Shown here: piece by piece, positions 21,765-35,100 of the stretch
How the letters are laid out: the number at the start of each line of letters is the position of its first letter
Position numbering within the stretch: position 1 is the stretch's first letter
Origin: Rosa chinensis
Taxonomy: Eukaryota > Streptophyta > Magnoliopsida > Rosales > Rosaceae
Length of the DNA: 64,000 nucleotides
Direction: 5' to 3'
Assembly (NCBI RefSeq): GCF_002994745.2
Contig: NC_037094.1
Coordinates: 9,944,501-10,008,500 of the forward strand
Position numbers and translations under genes: made by a program
The notes under the pieces: model-generated
The model's database searches: none
What the model saw: the letters and a program-made list of their open reading frames with translations, nothing else
What the model was told of the DNA's origin: nothing

Positions 21765-21889
21765 AACACTAAAATTGCTATACATGATTTCAGAAAAACT
21801 CGGTTCCTTAAATTTATCTGAACTTCTTATTGAAGACCAAGTTTCCACTTAGAATGAAGAACTACATTCTACCTAATTTTTGGAACTTT
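21765..21889. repeat. Block copy 2 resumes after the MULE-like element
   Basis: Sequence from AACACTAAAATTGC onward matches 4830-4960 and 29800-29925. It is interrupted again at about 21890 by a poly-T-led insertion and continues at about 22775. Confidence 0.75.
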
Positions 21890-22774
21890 TTTTTTTTTTG
21901 AATCAACCTAAATGGGCAAAAATATATTCATCTCAAGCCAAAGTGTCTGTAACATGTCATTCCGCTGTCATCTTAAGTAGTGATAGACAAGAAGGTGTGG
22001 TAATACCTACGGTGGTATATAGACAATAAGTCCACTCATTAGACATCAAATTACATAGAAAAATAGCGTGAATCCTTATTTGATACTACTCTAGAGCGCT
22101 AAATTAAGACACCAAGATTGCACAAATGCTTAGTTCCCTAAAACAAGTAGGGAAATTTATTGAAAATAGAAATAACGAAAACTTAGTTAAATAGCAGCCC
22201 AAGGCCCAAAAGATAATTAAACCCTAGGCCCAAAACAATTGACCTAGCCAAGTTTCCTTCACTGCTGCAGATAAGTCCCAAATGGACACAACTTGCTGCC
22301 GCAAGCACACGACCGCAAGAGCATAGTGATCGGTTGCACCATCGCCCATGAACCCAAGGACTAGCTGCACCGCGGCCACGAAACCATACTGAAGCCCCGC
22401 CTCCAAGAAGAAATCAGAGCTCCCGCGCCATTATCGCAAACTGGAAAGGAGATGGATTCTGATCTAGTCCCACCTCGCACCAAACTCATCTCCTAGAACC
22501 GGTGTCCATGGATGCCTTACCTCCGAGCCCGATCCTAAAAAACCACGCTGATCAAAATCTGTCAAAACCTCAGGCCAAACCACCTCCTAGATGATCAGTG
22601 GGTATTCGTTTCCCGTCCGGCAGCATCATAATGACGGCAAGACGCCATCGCAGATGCCATCGGACGAGGAATAAAAGCGATGAAAGGTATTCGCAGCGCC
22701 TCCCCTAGCTGGTTAGACAAAGATAAAACCCCTGAGAGAAACCTATAAATGACTTGGCCTGGACCCTGGACAGC
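21890..22774 (-). mobile_element. LINE-like retroposed fragment with poly(A) tail on the minus strand
   Basis: The insertion begins with a run of T (a poly(A) tail on the minus strand) and interrupts block copy 2 between an ATTTTTGGA stretch and a CAGCTGTTTTT stretch. Read on the minus strand it resembles a plant non-LTR element leader, a short open stretch (22406 to 22224) and a 3' untranslated region ending in 'GCCCATTTAGGTTGATTC' plus A's. No RT or endonuclease motif is present, so it is heavily deleted or a non-autonomous derivative. Confidence 0.45.
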
Positions 22775-24354
22775 TGTTTTTTTTTATAACAATTGAATGT
22801 CATATTTTCTCTCACATGATCAAAATAAACAAGCCTTCTTAAAATCAATCATTAAAGACTAATTTCGCAAAAAATCACTATGAACTACAAATTACTGATA
22901 CAAAGATAACCCTGACACCAGAAACATGGAACAGTATTGCAAGGGTCTTTTCTGTCTTTCAAAATCTCAAATCCAAAAACTGTTTTCAAATGCAAACCAA
23001 ATGATCTTAGTATCAATTAAGTTGAAAAGTTTAAACTCGGCCTCCATATCAAAAAGATGCTAAATCACTTCTCTCATAATAGTTTCCCCCATCCCTGCCT
23101 GGCGGCAAACAAACTCTAGCGATTTTGGCGTACTTCTTCTAAGGGCCATCGCGTGCCGCCTTCCTTCTTGTTCCTTACTAATAAATTCATCGGGTTTCCT
23201 TCCTCTTCGGAGCTCACACCATGGCAACACAGTAACGATGACCACCTTTTGCAGCATATACAGCAATATTTTCCAATATATATGCGACTATCAATAGCTG
23301 CTAGGCAATCATTAAATCCAACTACCTCAGCTAACTTCAAGTTGTTATGCGGGTGGCTCTCAGCTTTCAACAACTTTACCTCCGACCCCAGAATGTCCCC
23401 CTAAAAAAACACAAAAACAAAAAATATTAGTACAGTTTTGACATATATAACAGGATATCATTAGTATCTTTTGCAACCAAGTTACCAATTTTAGACCTCT
23501 ACTTGATCTGTCTATTTATCCCTTCTTCTACTTGCTGCACTCTTTGACAACTTAACAGAAACTTTGTCGGGTGATAGTGAGAAAAAGATAATACACCTAG
23601 CTAACTGGAACCTTCTGTGTGGGCCTAAAGAGCTTGGTGTCTAAGTATTAAAAGATATCAGCAAAATGATGGTGGTTTCTGGAGAGTCGATTCTTAATTA
23701 TAATTATATGAGCCCTGGTAGCTCTAGTACTCTGAAAAGCTTAGAGCATTTTTACCAGACTTTCTATTTTGGCTCCTTAGTTATTTTAGAGAGCATGTTT
23801 AGCTTTTTATCTATTTTAGCAGCTGCACCAGACTCTAAGTGGCTCTCTGTAATAACTTTTAGTTATCTTGTTCATAAATATAAAGAGCGGATGAGGCTCT
23901 CTACAATTTAAAACATTCATTTTAAGTTATTTTATATAACCTATAAATACATCTAAACTATTTAATCTTTATTTAAAAATTAACAAATTACATATAAGTT
24001 ATTGACAAAAGATGACTTAACAAATACATCATTTGAAGATTGAATTAAACATATAAGGACTAAATTTTACAAATAAGGACAATCTGCTCTCCACTTGCCA
24101 CATGTCATGAGTTAATTTTTTTTTTTTTTTTACCCTTAATTACTTCTTTTGACTTCTAATCCCTTTATGTTACTTTTTTTTCTTCTGAGAATAATCTTTT
24201 TATGTTACTTTGTTGCCATGTGTCAATAAGACATTTACAATTATAACCTTCATGCATGGATAGCTAAATCTTAATTATTTTCTTTAATCCAAACTCTTTT
24301 TTGTTCAAATCTTGTTGCTTGTACTCTTGTTCTGCTAGTACAAACGTCATCGCT

Positions 24355-24680
24355 TAATCCTGCTACTGCACTCGTCGAATCCTGCCACTGCACTCATGCT
24401 CATTTAGTTCTGCTACTGCCCTCGTACTCGTGTTCTGCTACTGCACTCATCATCGACTAATACTGCTACTACACTCGTCCAATCCTGCTACTGCACTCAT
24501 GCTAGTCCAGTTATGCTACTGCCCTCGTACTCATGTTCTGCTACTGCACTCATCATCGCCTAATCCTACTACTGCACTCATCCAATCCTGCTACTGCACT
24601 CATACTGGTCTAGTTTTGCTACTGCACTTGTATTCATGTTACTTTACTTGTCATCGCCTAATCCTGCTACTGACCAATCC
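24355..24680 (+). repeat. Minisatellite based on CTGCTACTGCACTCAT
   Basis: Short units of 16-25 bases (CTGCTACTGCACTC with CATC or GTCC spacers) recur, grouped into a higher-order unit of about 100 bp repeated roughly three times. Frames through it are artefacts of the repeat. Confidence 0.8.
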
Positions 24681-25354
24681 TGCTATATGATTCCCTCTAT
24701 CACTACCACAATTTTCCTCATTAAAATAGAGAAACAGATGCTTGAAAGATATGAATCACTAGCAGACATATGGATCCCATCATCATCACTCTTTCCACCG
24801 TCTCTCCCAACCAACCTCTTTCATTTGCATTTGCTGCCTTCATTTTCAGACTTTTAGTCTTGTTTCCTACAGGATTTCAACATATTTCCAGAAACTTGAA
24901 GATCACAAAATGATTGGATAGCAAATTTGATTTACCTCTCAGAAAAGTTTGATAGCAAATTGAGCAACAACCCCAATCTTCTTCTCTTCTTTTGTGAATA
25001 CCCACAAACCATCTTGCCAAAATTGGCACGAAATTAAATTAAAAATTGGATCTTGATTTTCTCAGCTCCTGAACCTTAGATTCATCCCAAAACAAATAGC
25101 TTGCCTGCAAATCAAATCAAATCCAACTAAGAATTCAACCAACACCTTGGCAATCCAACTAAAATGAATTATTAAGCAATTAACACATGCCAACCCAAGA
25201 GCAGTGGAGATTGGTCTCATCGAAGCTGGTGATGACCTCCTCGACGAAGTACCTCGTCGAACTGAAGTGACCTCTCTCCTAGAGCAGCAACGATGACTTA
25301 AAGCTGTCGACGAGGCCTGGACCTTTCTCATTTGCCCTCGTCGGAGTCCATCGT

Positions 25355-25466
<112 letters not shown>

Positions 25467-27995
25467 GGGGAGTGCACACACCTTTAAAAAATGAAAACAG
25501 CAGCGGTTCCGTCCATTTTGCAAAGGTGAGTCGGGTCGGAGTAGGATCAGGATGCGAACGGGTAAAACGGTGGAGAGAAAAAAGAGAGATTTTGGTCAGT
25601 GGCATACGCGTAAATATTTCATTAAACTAAGCATTTTGGTCATTTTTCATTAAAATTAAGTGTCAAAGTTGCATCATTAGGCTTTTGGGCCTGAGCTCAT
25701 GTCCTTATTTGTATAAATCTTTTTGAAAGTGAGTTTTCTGTGTTTACATATTTGGTCATGTGCTACTATGTAATTTTCTATTAAAAAATAATATAAATTC
25801 AAAACTAGCTAAAATAGATAGCACTGATGCAGACGTAATTCTAAAGTGGCTAGCTAAAATAACTTTTTAGCTACTTTAACTAAAATTTGACTCAAAAATG
25901 GTTAGCATTGCTAAAGATGCTCTTAGTGGGATTACCACCCAGAGGAAGCCCCAAGTAAAGGCCAAAACTCTGCAGCCAAGCTGTACGTTTTAGCTATTTT
26001 TGTGTTCTACCTACCAAAGAGCATTTAGCCGATTCATTTTCAAACCTGAAAGCAAGCAGAAGCTATCAATGATCATATCTAGGTGGCCTTAGACCTGATT
26101 AAGTATAAGTGATGCATGATGGTAAATTTTAGTAACGCATAAGAGAGGAGATGACTCTAAAGCATACAGTTCCATTAACAACTCTCACACACGATAACTG
26201 AATGTTGCTCAAACAGCAGAAAACTGAAATTCGATACCACTGTAACTAAATGAATGGAGATCAGAATTATATGTATGCAGAGAATGCCTATAAGGCTATA
26301 ACCCACAAAAACAAATAAAAATGAAGCAAGTAGTGTTGCAGATATATACTACATGTGGAACTCAAAATTGATATTCAGACTATTAAATGCTGCGCCACCT
26401 AAATTAAATCCAAATTCTCGTCTTAATGGCTTTGAAACCATTTCTTTTCACGTTATTTAGCATAAGTATTTAGCATAAGATTGCTATGGCAACATGGAAT
26501 GCTAAAACATTTTTGTGTTTACTTTGAAGATCATGTGTTCTATGCAAATGCAATATTTTCCTCAACTAGTCTAACAAAAATTAAAGACTAGGTTTAAAAA
26601 AATTTCCAAAATTGTACTAAATCCGTAGTAACATATGCAGAGGCTGTCACAGTATTATGAAACAGATACTATAGAAGACAGCATACCTTAATCAATAACT
26701 TTTGCAAACGAGGAGATGCATCCAAAAAATACGCCAACTGCAACAGAACACATGCATCATCGGCTTCGATTCGCAACTCCAAGTACTCAAGCTCTGCTAA
26801 CTGAGGAATAGGAAAGACAACATTCTCTTCTAAATGTCAAACAAGGAGTCAGCAATTTTATATTGAATCAACTTACTTGATAAATAGAAGGCTAATCCAC
26901 CATAATTACATATACTAACCAGAAAATTAAGTGTGTTAGCTAGCGTAAGAGTTCTTAGCTGACAGAGACAGCAAGCAAGCTGCTTTAACGCAAGTTTAAG
27001 GAATTCCAGGTCATCCTCGCCAAGGGACACTTTCACTAGATTTCGAACTCTATTCAGGTCCAGGCATATAGGTGTTCCCTCATACCGAAAGAAAGCAAGC
27101 TGAGGTAGATCACAGATCTCAACAATCTCGAGGTTCCAGCAATCTCTGACCACTAAGGACTTCAAACGTACTGAAGAACCGACCATTCTGATTTACAAAG
27201 GGAATTGAGAGCAACTTCAACAGACTTCACCTAAAATGTGCATACTTTGTTCATTGATTGACCTCAAAAGCTATCTCAATTTTAAAATCTTGCTAAACTG
27301 GAATATTTAAATTTGTGAAACACCAACCTAATTCAATCCATGGCCGCCTATTTAGCTTTCATCAGAATCAACATCAACCACTGAAACGCCGCGGAGCTCA
27401 GTTATAGTCTGCATCTTCCTGTTTTCCGGAGAAGTCGTCCATTATTCATTCCAAAGTATCAAAACTGGCATGACATCTAAGGAGCTTTCGACAACATCTG
27501 AGAACACAATCATGAAGCTTCTTAGCCATTTGAGGGAGTCCTTCCATGTCCACTCAAATGGGGAATTAAGAGCATTTCTTTACGTACTCGTATGCAAATA
27601 ATTGAACATCTACGTGAATTCAATAAGACAGGTCAATATTTTGGACGGTAACGAAGCTAAACGTGGAAACTCTGAAGGGGCCAAGTGAAGTCAGAAATAA
27701 ACAAGGAAACGCTAATAAAAACAGTACCCAAAATTAAATATTGGTAATAGTGATATTGCAGCTCCACTCTAACATGTCAATAAATACCAGTTTTTTTTTT
27801 TGTTCGGTTCAAGAAGCAAAGAAAACTTACAACCGAAAGCCCCTCGGGACCCCTAAACAGAACTGATCTAAATTACAAGCAGAACTAGCAGAAAGCGGGA
27901 GTCACTCCTTAAGCAGAACTGCATTAAGTTAATATGCTGTTAAAACTAGCTAACATCTATAAACAGGAGTTTAATTCAAAACCAATGCTTCATCT

Positions 27996-28316
27996 TCAGC
28001 TTTCAAAAGGATTGGCTATTGGAACTCCTTCAGTATATGCTATTCTACGAATCCTTTCGCCATCCGGAGAATAGGGCCATGCAACCACTTCGATAGTTCC
28101 CATCCATCCCTCATTGCGAAGTTTCTTAACTGCCATGACATCTACTGGAGCTTTAACCTTTATAACATCTAGCGCCATGAGGTGCTGTTTGTGAGTCTCT
28201 TCGGCAACTTGGGATGCATGAAGATCTTCATCAGTATTGTCACTAAGATGATGTCTTCGAACAGTTGAGAACGCAATCATGAAGCTTCTCAGCCGTTCAA
28301 GTGAGTCCATCTCCAT
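27996..28316 (-). CDS. Small conserved protein of unknown function, copy 2
   Basis: Paralogue of 944-1264, with 106 residues from the preferred Met (start codon at 28316-28314; an in-frame ATG at 28340 would give 114). The central block HASQVAEETHKQHLMALDVI and the segment KAPVDVMAVKKLRNEGW are identical in both. The gene has a 5' exon near 29500-29530 ending in a GT donor (GAGGTACC) and a TATA box (TATAAAAGG, 29583-29591) in the expected place, so this copy looks the better equipped for expression. No known domain is recognised and no catalytic motif is evident. Between 28341 and 29480 lies the intron, which contains a GGTTAGGGTTAGGG stretch at 29226-29250. Confidence 0.75.
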   Translation of the reverse strand: MEMDSLERLRSFMIAFSTVRRHHLSDNTDEDLHASQVAEETHKQHLMALDVIKVKAPVDVMAVKKLRNEGWMGTIEVVAWPYSPDGERIRRIAYTEGVPIANPFES

Positions 28317-29582
28317 AGTTAAAGACTCTGCACTCCACACAAATCTCTATTAAGGCAAACAAATACCATGTACTATTACAGCTCTTTGCTCGGTAAAAGC
28401 AAGAATAACTAAAGTGCAGTACACAGAACAACACCCACAATAAAGATCAAATTAATAGTTGGCTGGAAATAAATGTATTACACAATGAATCCAACAATAA
28501 TGCTATAACAATGCCAAAGAAGTACTAATGGCAACAGTTCTCCTATTCTTCGTGTTGTCTAATGATAATATAAAAACAATCACAACTTCAAACAAAAGTC
28601 TCTTACACTTGAACCATGTATGAAAAAAATTCTACAAAGTCATATGCGACTAAATTTGACAACCAAACGAGTAAGTGATTCCTACTTTTACAAAGAGAAC
28701 ACGTGTACGCATCATCTTGACAATATGAGCTTAATTAGCTAGAAGGATTAAGGGTTCTAAATCCCAATTGAATGCCCATAGACTTTGAAAATACAAAACA
28801 ATCCTGTAAACTCTTAAATGAACACAGCCCCCCAAAAATTCCTTGACAAGGGTCGTTTTTAACCCCAGACAAACTAGCGCAGAGTACTGTAGGCCCCTTA
28901 TATAAGCACCACTCACCACTAGACAGTCCACCGTTTGCACCAAGAAATAAAGAAGCAAAAACTATTATAGCTAATTGCTCCATAGATACAAAAAAAAAAA
29001 AATCGGTAATTCTAGAATGCACAGTATAAGTACTGATGAGCCCGTACAAAACACGATCTAGTAACACTAACAAGGAAAAGGGATGCTATTATAAAACAAC
29101 AAACTATTGCAAACACGTGGGCATGATTTATATATAAGTTTTTCAAATATCATTCAAATTACTAAACAATTAGAGATAACAGCATACATCATATAGCGAA
29201 CTTTCTTCCCCTAAAGAAAAAATGCGGGTTAGGGTTAGGGTTAGGGTCAGGGCTCAACAATAAATCATTCAAATTAAACTAATTTCATGAAATCAGGAAC
29301 TCCATATATTAGATCATCAAATTCTCAACAGCTATTTCATGAAATCAGGAACTCCATATATTAGATCATCAAATTCTCAACAGCCATAGCAATTTCAATT
29401 CACATGTATATAATGAAAGCACCAAATCTTACGGTCAATAATGATCGCAGATATACAGATTAAAGTTCTGAAAACAAAAGAAGAGAAGAAAGTACAAAGT
29501 AGGGGTACCTCTCTTTGAGGGCAACAGCACAATCTGAAAACTCGGCTTTGCGAATCGACTGGAGCCCCTGGAGCAACTAGGT

Positions 29583-29591
29583 CCTTTTATA
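29583..29591 (-). promoter_or_regulatory. TATA box of the 114-codon gene, copy 2
   Basis: TATAAAAGG on the minus strand, about 50 bases above the likely first exon. The same site in copy 1 is degenerate. Confidence 0.5.
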
Positions 29592-29749
29592 CCACAATTG
29601 TCTATTTTTAGTTTTGGGCTTTAAATAAAATGGGCCGGTATGTCCCGAAAGTGAAGCATTTAAGGGTCAACCCTTAAGTACTGTTATTTACTTCAAAAGC
29701 CCAATTCGTATATGCCTAATGTCTTTCGTATTCGGGGCCCCAAAAAAAA

Positions 29750-30336
29750 AAAAAAACATTTTCTTGGCTCACATTTTATTCATTTCTTTTCACGTAACAC
29801 TAAAATTGCTATACATGATTTCAGAAAAAACTCCGTTCCTCAAATTTATCTAAACTTCTGATTCAGGACCAAATTTCTAATTAGAATGAAGAATTATATT
29901 GTACCTAATTTTTGGACATAAAGTTGGCTTTCATTTTTTCATGAAGTTGATTGAAGAATCAAGCGTCATATTTTCCATCACATGATCAAAAAACTTCTCA
30001 AAAATAAATAAATAAATAAATAATCCTCTTATAATAGATCATTAAAGATTAATTTATCAAAATAGAAAAACATCGTAAACGGAAATTATTTACTCACTCA
30101 TTTTATACCCAAAACGCTGAATGCCTTGTTGTACATTTGTCTGGCCCAGTGGCCCATCAACATCCCGATTAACTATGCGTTAACCACCATCAGAGAGCAA
30201 CTGTAGTAAACTACAAATTTACCGAAACATGGAACTAATTTGCAAGGTCCTTTACATTTGTTTTTCAAGTGGTTTCAACATCTCAAATCCAAATACCGTC
30301 TCCACTCTCCAATACCAAACAGATTACTGGTATCTA
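29750..30336. repeat. Block copy 3: 3' flank of the F-box/FBD gene
   Basis: Third copy of the block described at 4795, here still attached to the full F-box gene. Shared with the other copies from the 'TTGGCTCAC' motif through the AAATCCAAATACCG stretch. In this copy the block adjoins inverted arm 2 rather than an SF3A gene. Confidence 0.7.
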
Positions 30337-32117
30337 TCAATCACTAGAAGAGTTTCCACCGTCCATGCCTGGCAGCATACTTCTAAGCGACATTGCGTGC
30401 TGCCTCCCTTTTCGTTCCTTCTCAATTAACTCATCAGGCTTCCTTCCTCTACGATGCTCACACCATGGGACAACAGGATCGATCACCAGACTTTCTAGCC
30501 CAGCAGCATTGTCCACTATGAATGTGACAATATCAGTCGCTGCTGGGCAATCAAAGAATCCAATAACCTCAACCACCTTTAAGTTTTTGTGCGGATGGCT
30601 CTCGGCTTTCCACAAATTTATCCCCGACCCTAGAAAGTCAAACTAAAATACAAAAACAAAACATATTATTATTACAGTTTTGACATGTATAACAGAAGGA
30701 ATATAGTAATATTAAATACTATATTATTTTTTGCAACCAAGTTGCCAATTTTCAGAGCACACAGGTCAATCAACAACTCTGACTCCAAAGCATACAGTTC
30801 AATCAACAACTCTCACACACGATAGCTGAATGTTGCTCAAACTGCAGAAAACTGAAACTCGATACCACTGTATATGTAACTAGATGAATGCAGATCAAAA
30901 TGATATGTATGCAGAGAATGCCTATAACCTACAAAAACAAACAAAAATGAACCGTTGCAGAGGATATATACATGTGGACCTCAATTAATATTCAAACTAT
31001 TAAATGCTGCACCACCTAAATTAAATCCAAATTCCCGTCTTATTGGCTTTGAAACCACTTCTTTCCACGCTATTCAGTTTAAGACCGCTCAGCATAAGAT
31101 TGCTATGGCAACATGGAATGTTAAAACATTATGTGTTTACTTTGAAGATCATGTGTTCCGTGCAAATGCAGCATATATGCAAATTTGCCTCAACAAGTCT
31201 AACAAATATTAAAGACTAGGTGCAAAGAAATTTCCAAAATTTTACTAAATTTGTATTAACATATGCAGAAGCTGTTCACAGCAGTTATGAAATAGAGACT
31301 AAAAGACGGCATACCTTTAAAACTAACTTCTGCAAGCGAGGAGATGCATCCAAAAAACATGCCAATTGCAACAGCACACATGCATCATCTGGTGAGATTC
31401 GCAACTCCAAGCACACAAGCTCTGGTAACTGAGGAATAGGAAAGACAACAATCTCTTGTGTCTGAAAATGTCAAACAATGAGTCAGCAATTAAATATTGA
31501 ACCAGCCAACATGATAAAATAGAAGGCTATACACTAACCAGAAAACCAAGTGTGTTATCCAGAGTAAGAGTTCTTAGCTGACAGAGACAGCAAGCAAGCT
31601 GCTTGAAGGCTACTTTTAAGAATTCCAGGTCATCCTCGCCAAGGGACACTTTCACTAGATTTGGAACTGAGTTCAGGTCCAGGCTTATAGGTCTTCCCTC
31701 AAACTCAAAGAAAGCAAGCTGAGGTAAATCACAGATCTCAATAATCTCAAGATTCCAACAATATCTGACCACTAAGGACTTCAAACGTACAGAAGAACCA
31801 AACATTCTGATGCGATTTAAACCAGATGCACCAGTCACTGATAGTTGTTCAAGTCCTCGAAAATGAGATATATGCTGAAAAACCTCTCCATTCAGATCAA
31901 CATTTTCAAGCACCAACACTTGGAGGGACTCGCCCGTAATCCGCTTAGTAAAGGAATAGTTATTACGAGAAGGATCAAAAGGGCTGACCATTTCCAAGAT
32001 CAACGCTTTAACATCGCGTTCGAGAGCAAACTCTACCCAATCATCAATTTCGCTTGTATAGCTGCTGTCCAAATCGAAGAAGATATGGAACTTATCAAGC
32101 TTCGTCCCTCTGTACTA
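30337..32117 (-). pseudogene. LRR and FBD portion of the F-box gene, downstream of an in-frame TAG
   Basis: After the TAG at 32115-32117 the same frame stays open through the LRR region (YRGTKLDKFHIFFDLD, then SLQVLVLENVDLNGEVFQHI) to a GT donor at 31539. A 147-bp exon follows (31315-31461, LLQLACFLDASPRLQKLVLK). The FBD exon is 30337-30642 (SHPHKNLKVVEVIGF) and ends in TGA. The stop lies where Leu is expected between VLK and YRG, so one nonsense change separates the F-box from its substrate-binding half. Either the gene has just been lost, or a short F-box protein without LRRs is made. The sequence downstream of the TAG has no other damage that I can see. Confidence 0.8.
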
Positions 32118-35100
32118 CTTTAGAACATCTCTGACCCAGCCAACATACTTTTCCCTCTCTCTAATCTTCAGTCCAATGTCAAGGTTGGCAGAGGGGCCTG
32201 TGTGGTTAACAAAAGTCAGATTTGTAGAATAGGTCCACAAATTTTCCCATGCTTTGCAGGTGAAACTGATTAATGCCGCATCCTTGACTGAGAGGAGTGA
32301 CAGAATATCAACAAGTATCCACTCTGGTATATCAGAAAGGTTCGACGGTACTATTTCCTTTCCGACATTAGATGTGCAGCTCAAATCCAGCTTTCCTCCT
32401 TTCCTCACATCCACAGAAGAAGTACAGTTTGTATTACACTCTTCCAGGTCTGCTCTATCTAATTTCCTGCTTACAGCACCACCTTTTGAAAGCTGTTCTC
32501 TCTTCAGTGTCGTATCTTTTAGTTGCTGCAAAACCTGTCCAACAACGTAGCAGTTCACTTTTCAGTTGTTGAAGATTTCAATGAAAGAGTATTCATCTTC
32601 AAATTCATAGGAAAACAACACATGAAATATTACCTGAGAGTATGGAAGGGAGGGCAGCAAACAGAGAATGTCCAGGACTGCTTTAACTTCTTTCACTGTT
32701 TCAAGTAAACAATGAAATGATGCTGGCTGCTGCTCCTGTTTATTTCGGAGAAAATAGGAAATAAAATTATCTTCTGTTATTAAACACCCATACAAACTCG
32801 GAGGGTACGCAAAACACTAAAACTGGAACCCAATGATTACCTTGAGCACATTTAAGGTTTTCTTTAGAAGATCAAGAGCACCTTGAAAAGCATCATTCAT
32901 TATGTGGGATATGTCCAAATCATCAGTCATTTGAGTCTCAAACTGCTTCTTTAGCTCAATGCTGTCGTTTTGGGCTGTAGTAATTGTAACTGCTGTACTG
33001 CTTTCCTCTGCTCCTCCGGTCAGAGAAGATAAAGCATCTTCACAGTCTTGCAGAGTCTAACAATCACAAAGCAGCATGTCATGAAGTACTAGATATGTAT
33101 AACTTCTATTTCCTTTTAGGTGGTCTTTCTCACTGTTTTAGGGAAACTTGGGGAGTCGTTTAGTGCATAGTTTAAAATGCTATCTACCTAGATCAACTCA
33201 GGTAAACAATGCAAAACAAATATACACAAAAAGGGAACTCCCATCGTAATCATTGTTTTATACAATGGCGACATTAACCAACAAAGCTATGTTCACAGAT
33301 AAGTTGTTTGCTTCTACTACCTAGTGATTATCCTCAAGTCCAACAGACTCCATACAGAATATAAAGACCAATCTACATTAGAAAGTTCGTGTTTATATCC
33401 ACCGTCATTTCAGATTACGTTTGGCCAGATAGTCGGACCAAAAGAAAATAGACATTAGCCTAAATAGAAATATTTTAGCAATAACCAACGGCATAATGGT
33501 ATAACAGTTACCACGGGAAACTGCCAGTACTATCAACCAAGAAAAGGAAGATGAAGAAGCTTGGTGCAACATCTATTACAAATCACATAGAATATCTTTA
33601 TAGGAAAAATCAATGGAAAAGACTTATTCTGGAAAAGGAAAGTTGAATAAACTGCTACAAAACTAGCAGGTGCCCCTGATTACTAAGGCCTCGTACCTCA
33701 TATATGGAATACATGGCAGTTGATGCGCTTTCCAGATGAGAGACAGTAAACTTGATAGAAGACGTGAAGCGTGCACTTAACAGGAAGTATCTTACTGCCA
33801 GGGGATGATAGTATTGAGTAATCTACAGGAAAATAGATTTTGTAATTCAAATTATCATACAAGATACAAGCTCTAAGAAGCATTCAAACAAAGACAAGGG
33901 ATTTCCATAATTACCCAACGAGTTGTGAGAGTTGATTCTGACATTCTCTTGTTATCAATAGTGACAAGCCCATTCTGGTCAGCACTACTCGGAGCAGAAA
34001 TTTCAGTTTGATTTGGACAAATCAAGTCACTGCTGCCAGCATGGATATCAAACTCGAATGGCAGATGAGGAGTCATTGCACTGCATGCAATTGGCCACCC
34101 TGGTCTCCCAGGTCCCCAAGGGCCGTACCAATTTGGCTCACCAGCCTTCGCAGACTGAAAACATTATGAAAGGTCAGAAGTTTTACAACAATATTAATTA
34201 ACAGATAAAGTAAGCATGAGGTGACTTGTGTAGGTTGTCAGACCTTCCACAACAGAAAATCTGCTGGATGGTGCTTTATTAGCTTGAGAGAAATTTGTGC
34301 ACCATCTGTAGCATATTCCAACTTTTGATCAGCATAGACGGCAAAGAACGCATCTCCATCAGCCAGGTAGCCATAGCCCTTGTTGATGATCTACACCAAA
34401 CAATTAGGAGTAATTATAGACTAAAAAGACACAATAGAGAGAACCGTCGCCAAAAAAAAAAATCAGGGAGAACTTGTACAGGTCTTAATTGAATTGTAAT
34501 TTTCTATATTGACTCATCTCCACAGAGTTTTCAATTTCAGGGAACAGAAACCCACAAATGAGTGACTTGAAAAACATGTACAGAAATAAGCGAAAAAAGA
34601 GCAAGCAGAGAACCTGTTCTATCCCCTGTATTATCTGTTCCAGATAATCAGAAACACGGGGCCGAGAGGTGGGAAGGAAGCTTTGGATATCATTAATGAT
34701 TTTGTGGCAGCGATGAGTAGTTGAACTTGACGAATCTTCTTCAAGCATATTTTCTTGACTAATAATCTGAAATGTCCACACATAAGGAAGCGCGATAGAA
34801 GGTCAAGTACCCAAGTACTGAAGAGAAAAAGAACAAGAGAATTGAGGCAACGTTTTCTTGAGTAATAATCTGAAATGTCCACACATAAGGAAGCACGATA
34901 GAAGGTTCAAGTACCCAAGTATTGAAGAGAAAAAGAACAAGAGACTGGAGACAAACGGTAATCAATATCAGTGCGTTCATAAATAAGAACATTCAACCGA
35001 TAAGAACAACTTCCAGTTATGAAACATACTCTTCTGTTAGATTTTATACTCCAAAAATTAATTATAAGTCCATCAGAGAGCATGACATATATTTTTGTAT

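Larger units (their letters stand above)
27195..29690 (-). repeat. Inverted duplication, arm 2
   Basis: Reverse complement of 63-2030: 3' flank (27195-27340), decayed half-copy (27340-27660), 114-codon gene (27996-28340), intron and 5' exon (up to about 29530) and upstream region. It is a few hundred bases longer than arm 1, from small insertions. A 51-bp stretch (AATTTCATGAAATCAGGAAC and on) is tandemly repeated at about 29283-29384. Confidence 0.85.

Noticed and set aside
29226..29250. Interstitial telomere array
   Set aside because: Only about three GGTTAG units, not the plant TTTAGGG repeat in an array; too short to mean anything beyond a telo-box-like motif.
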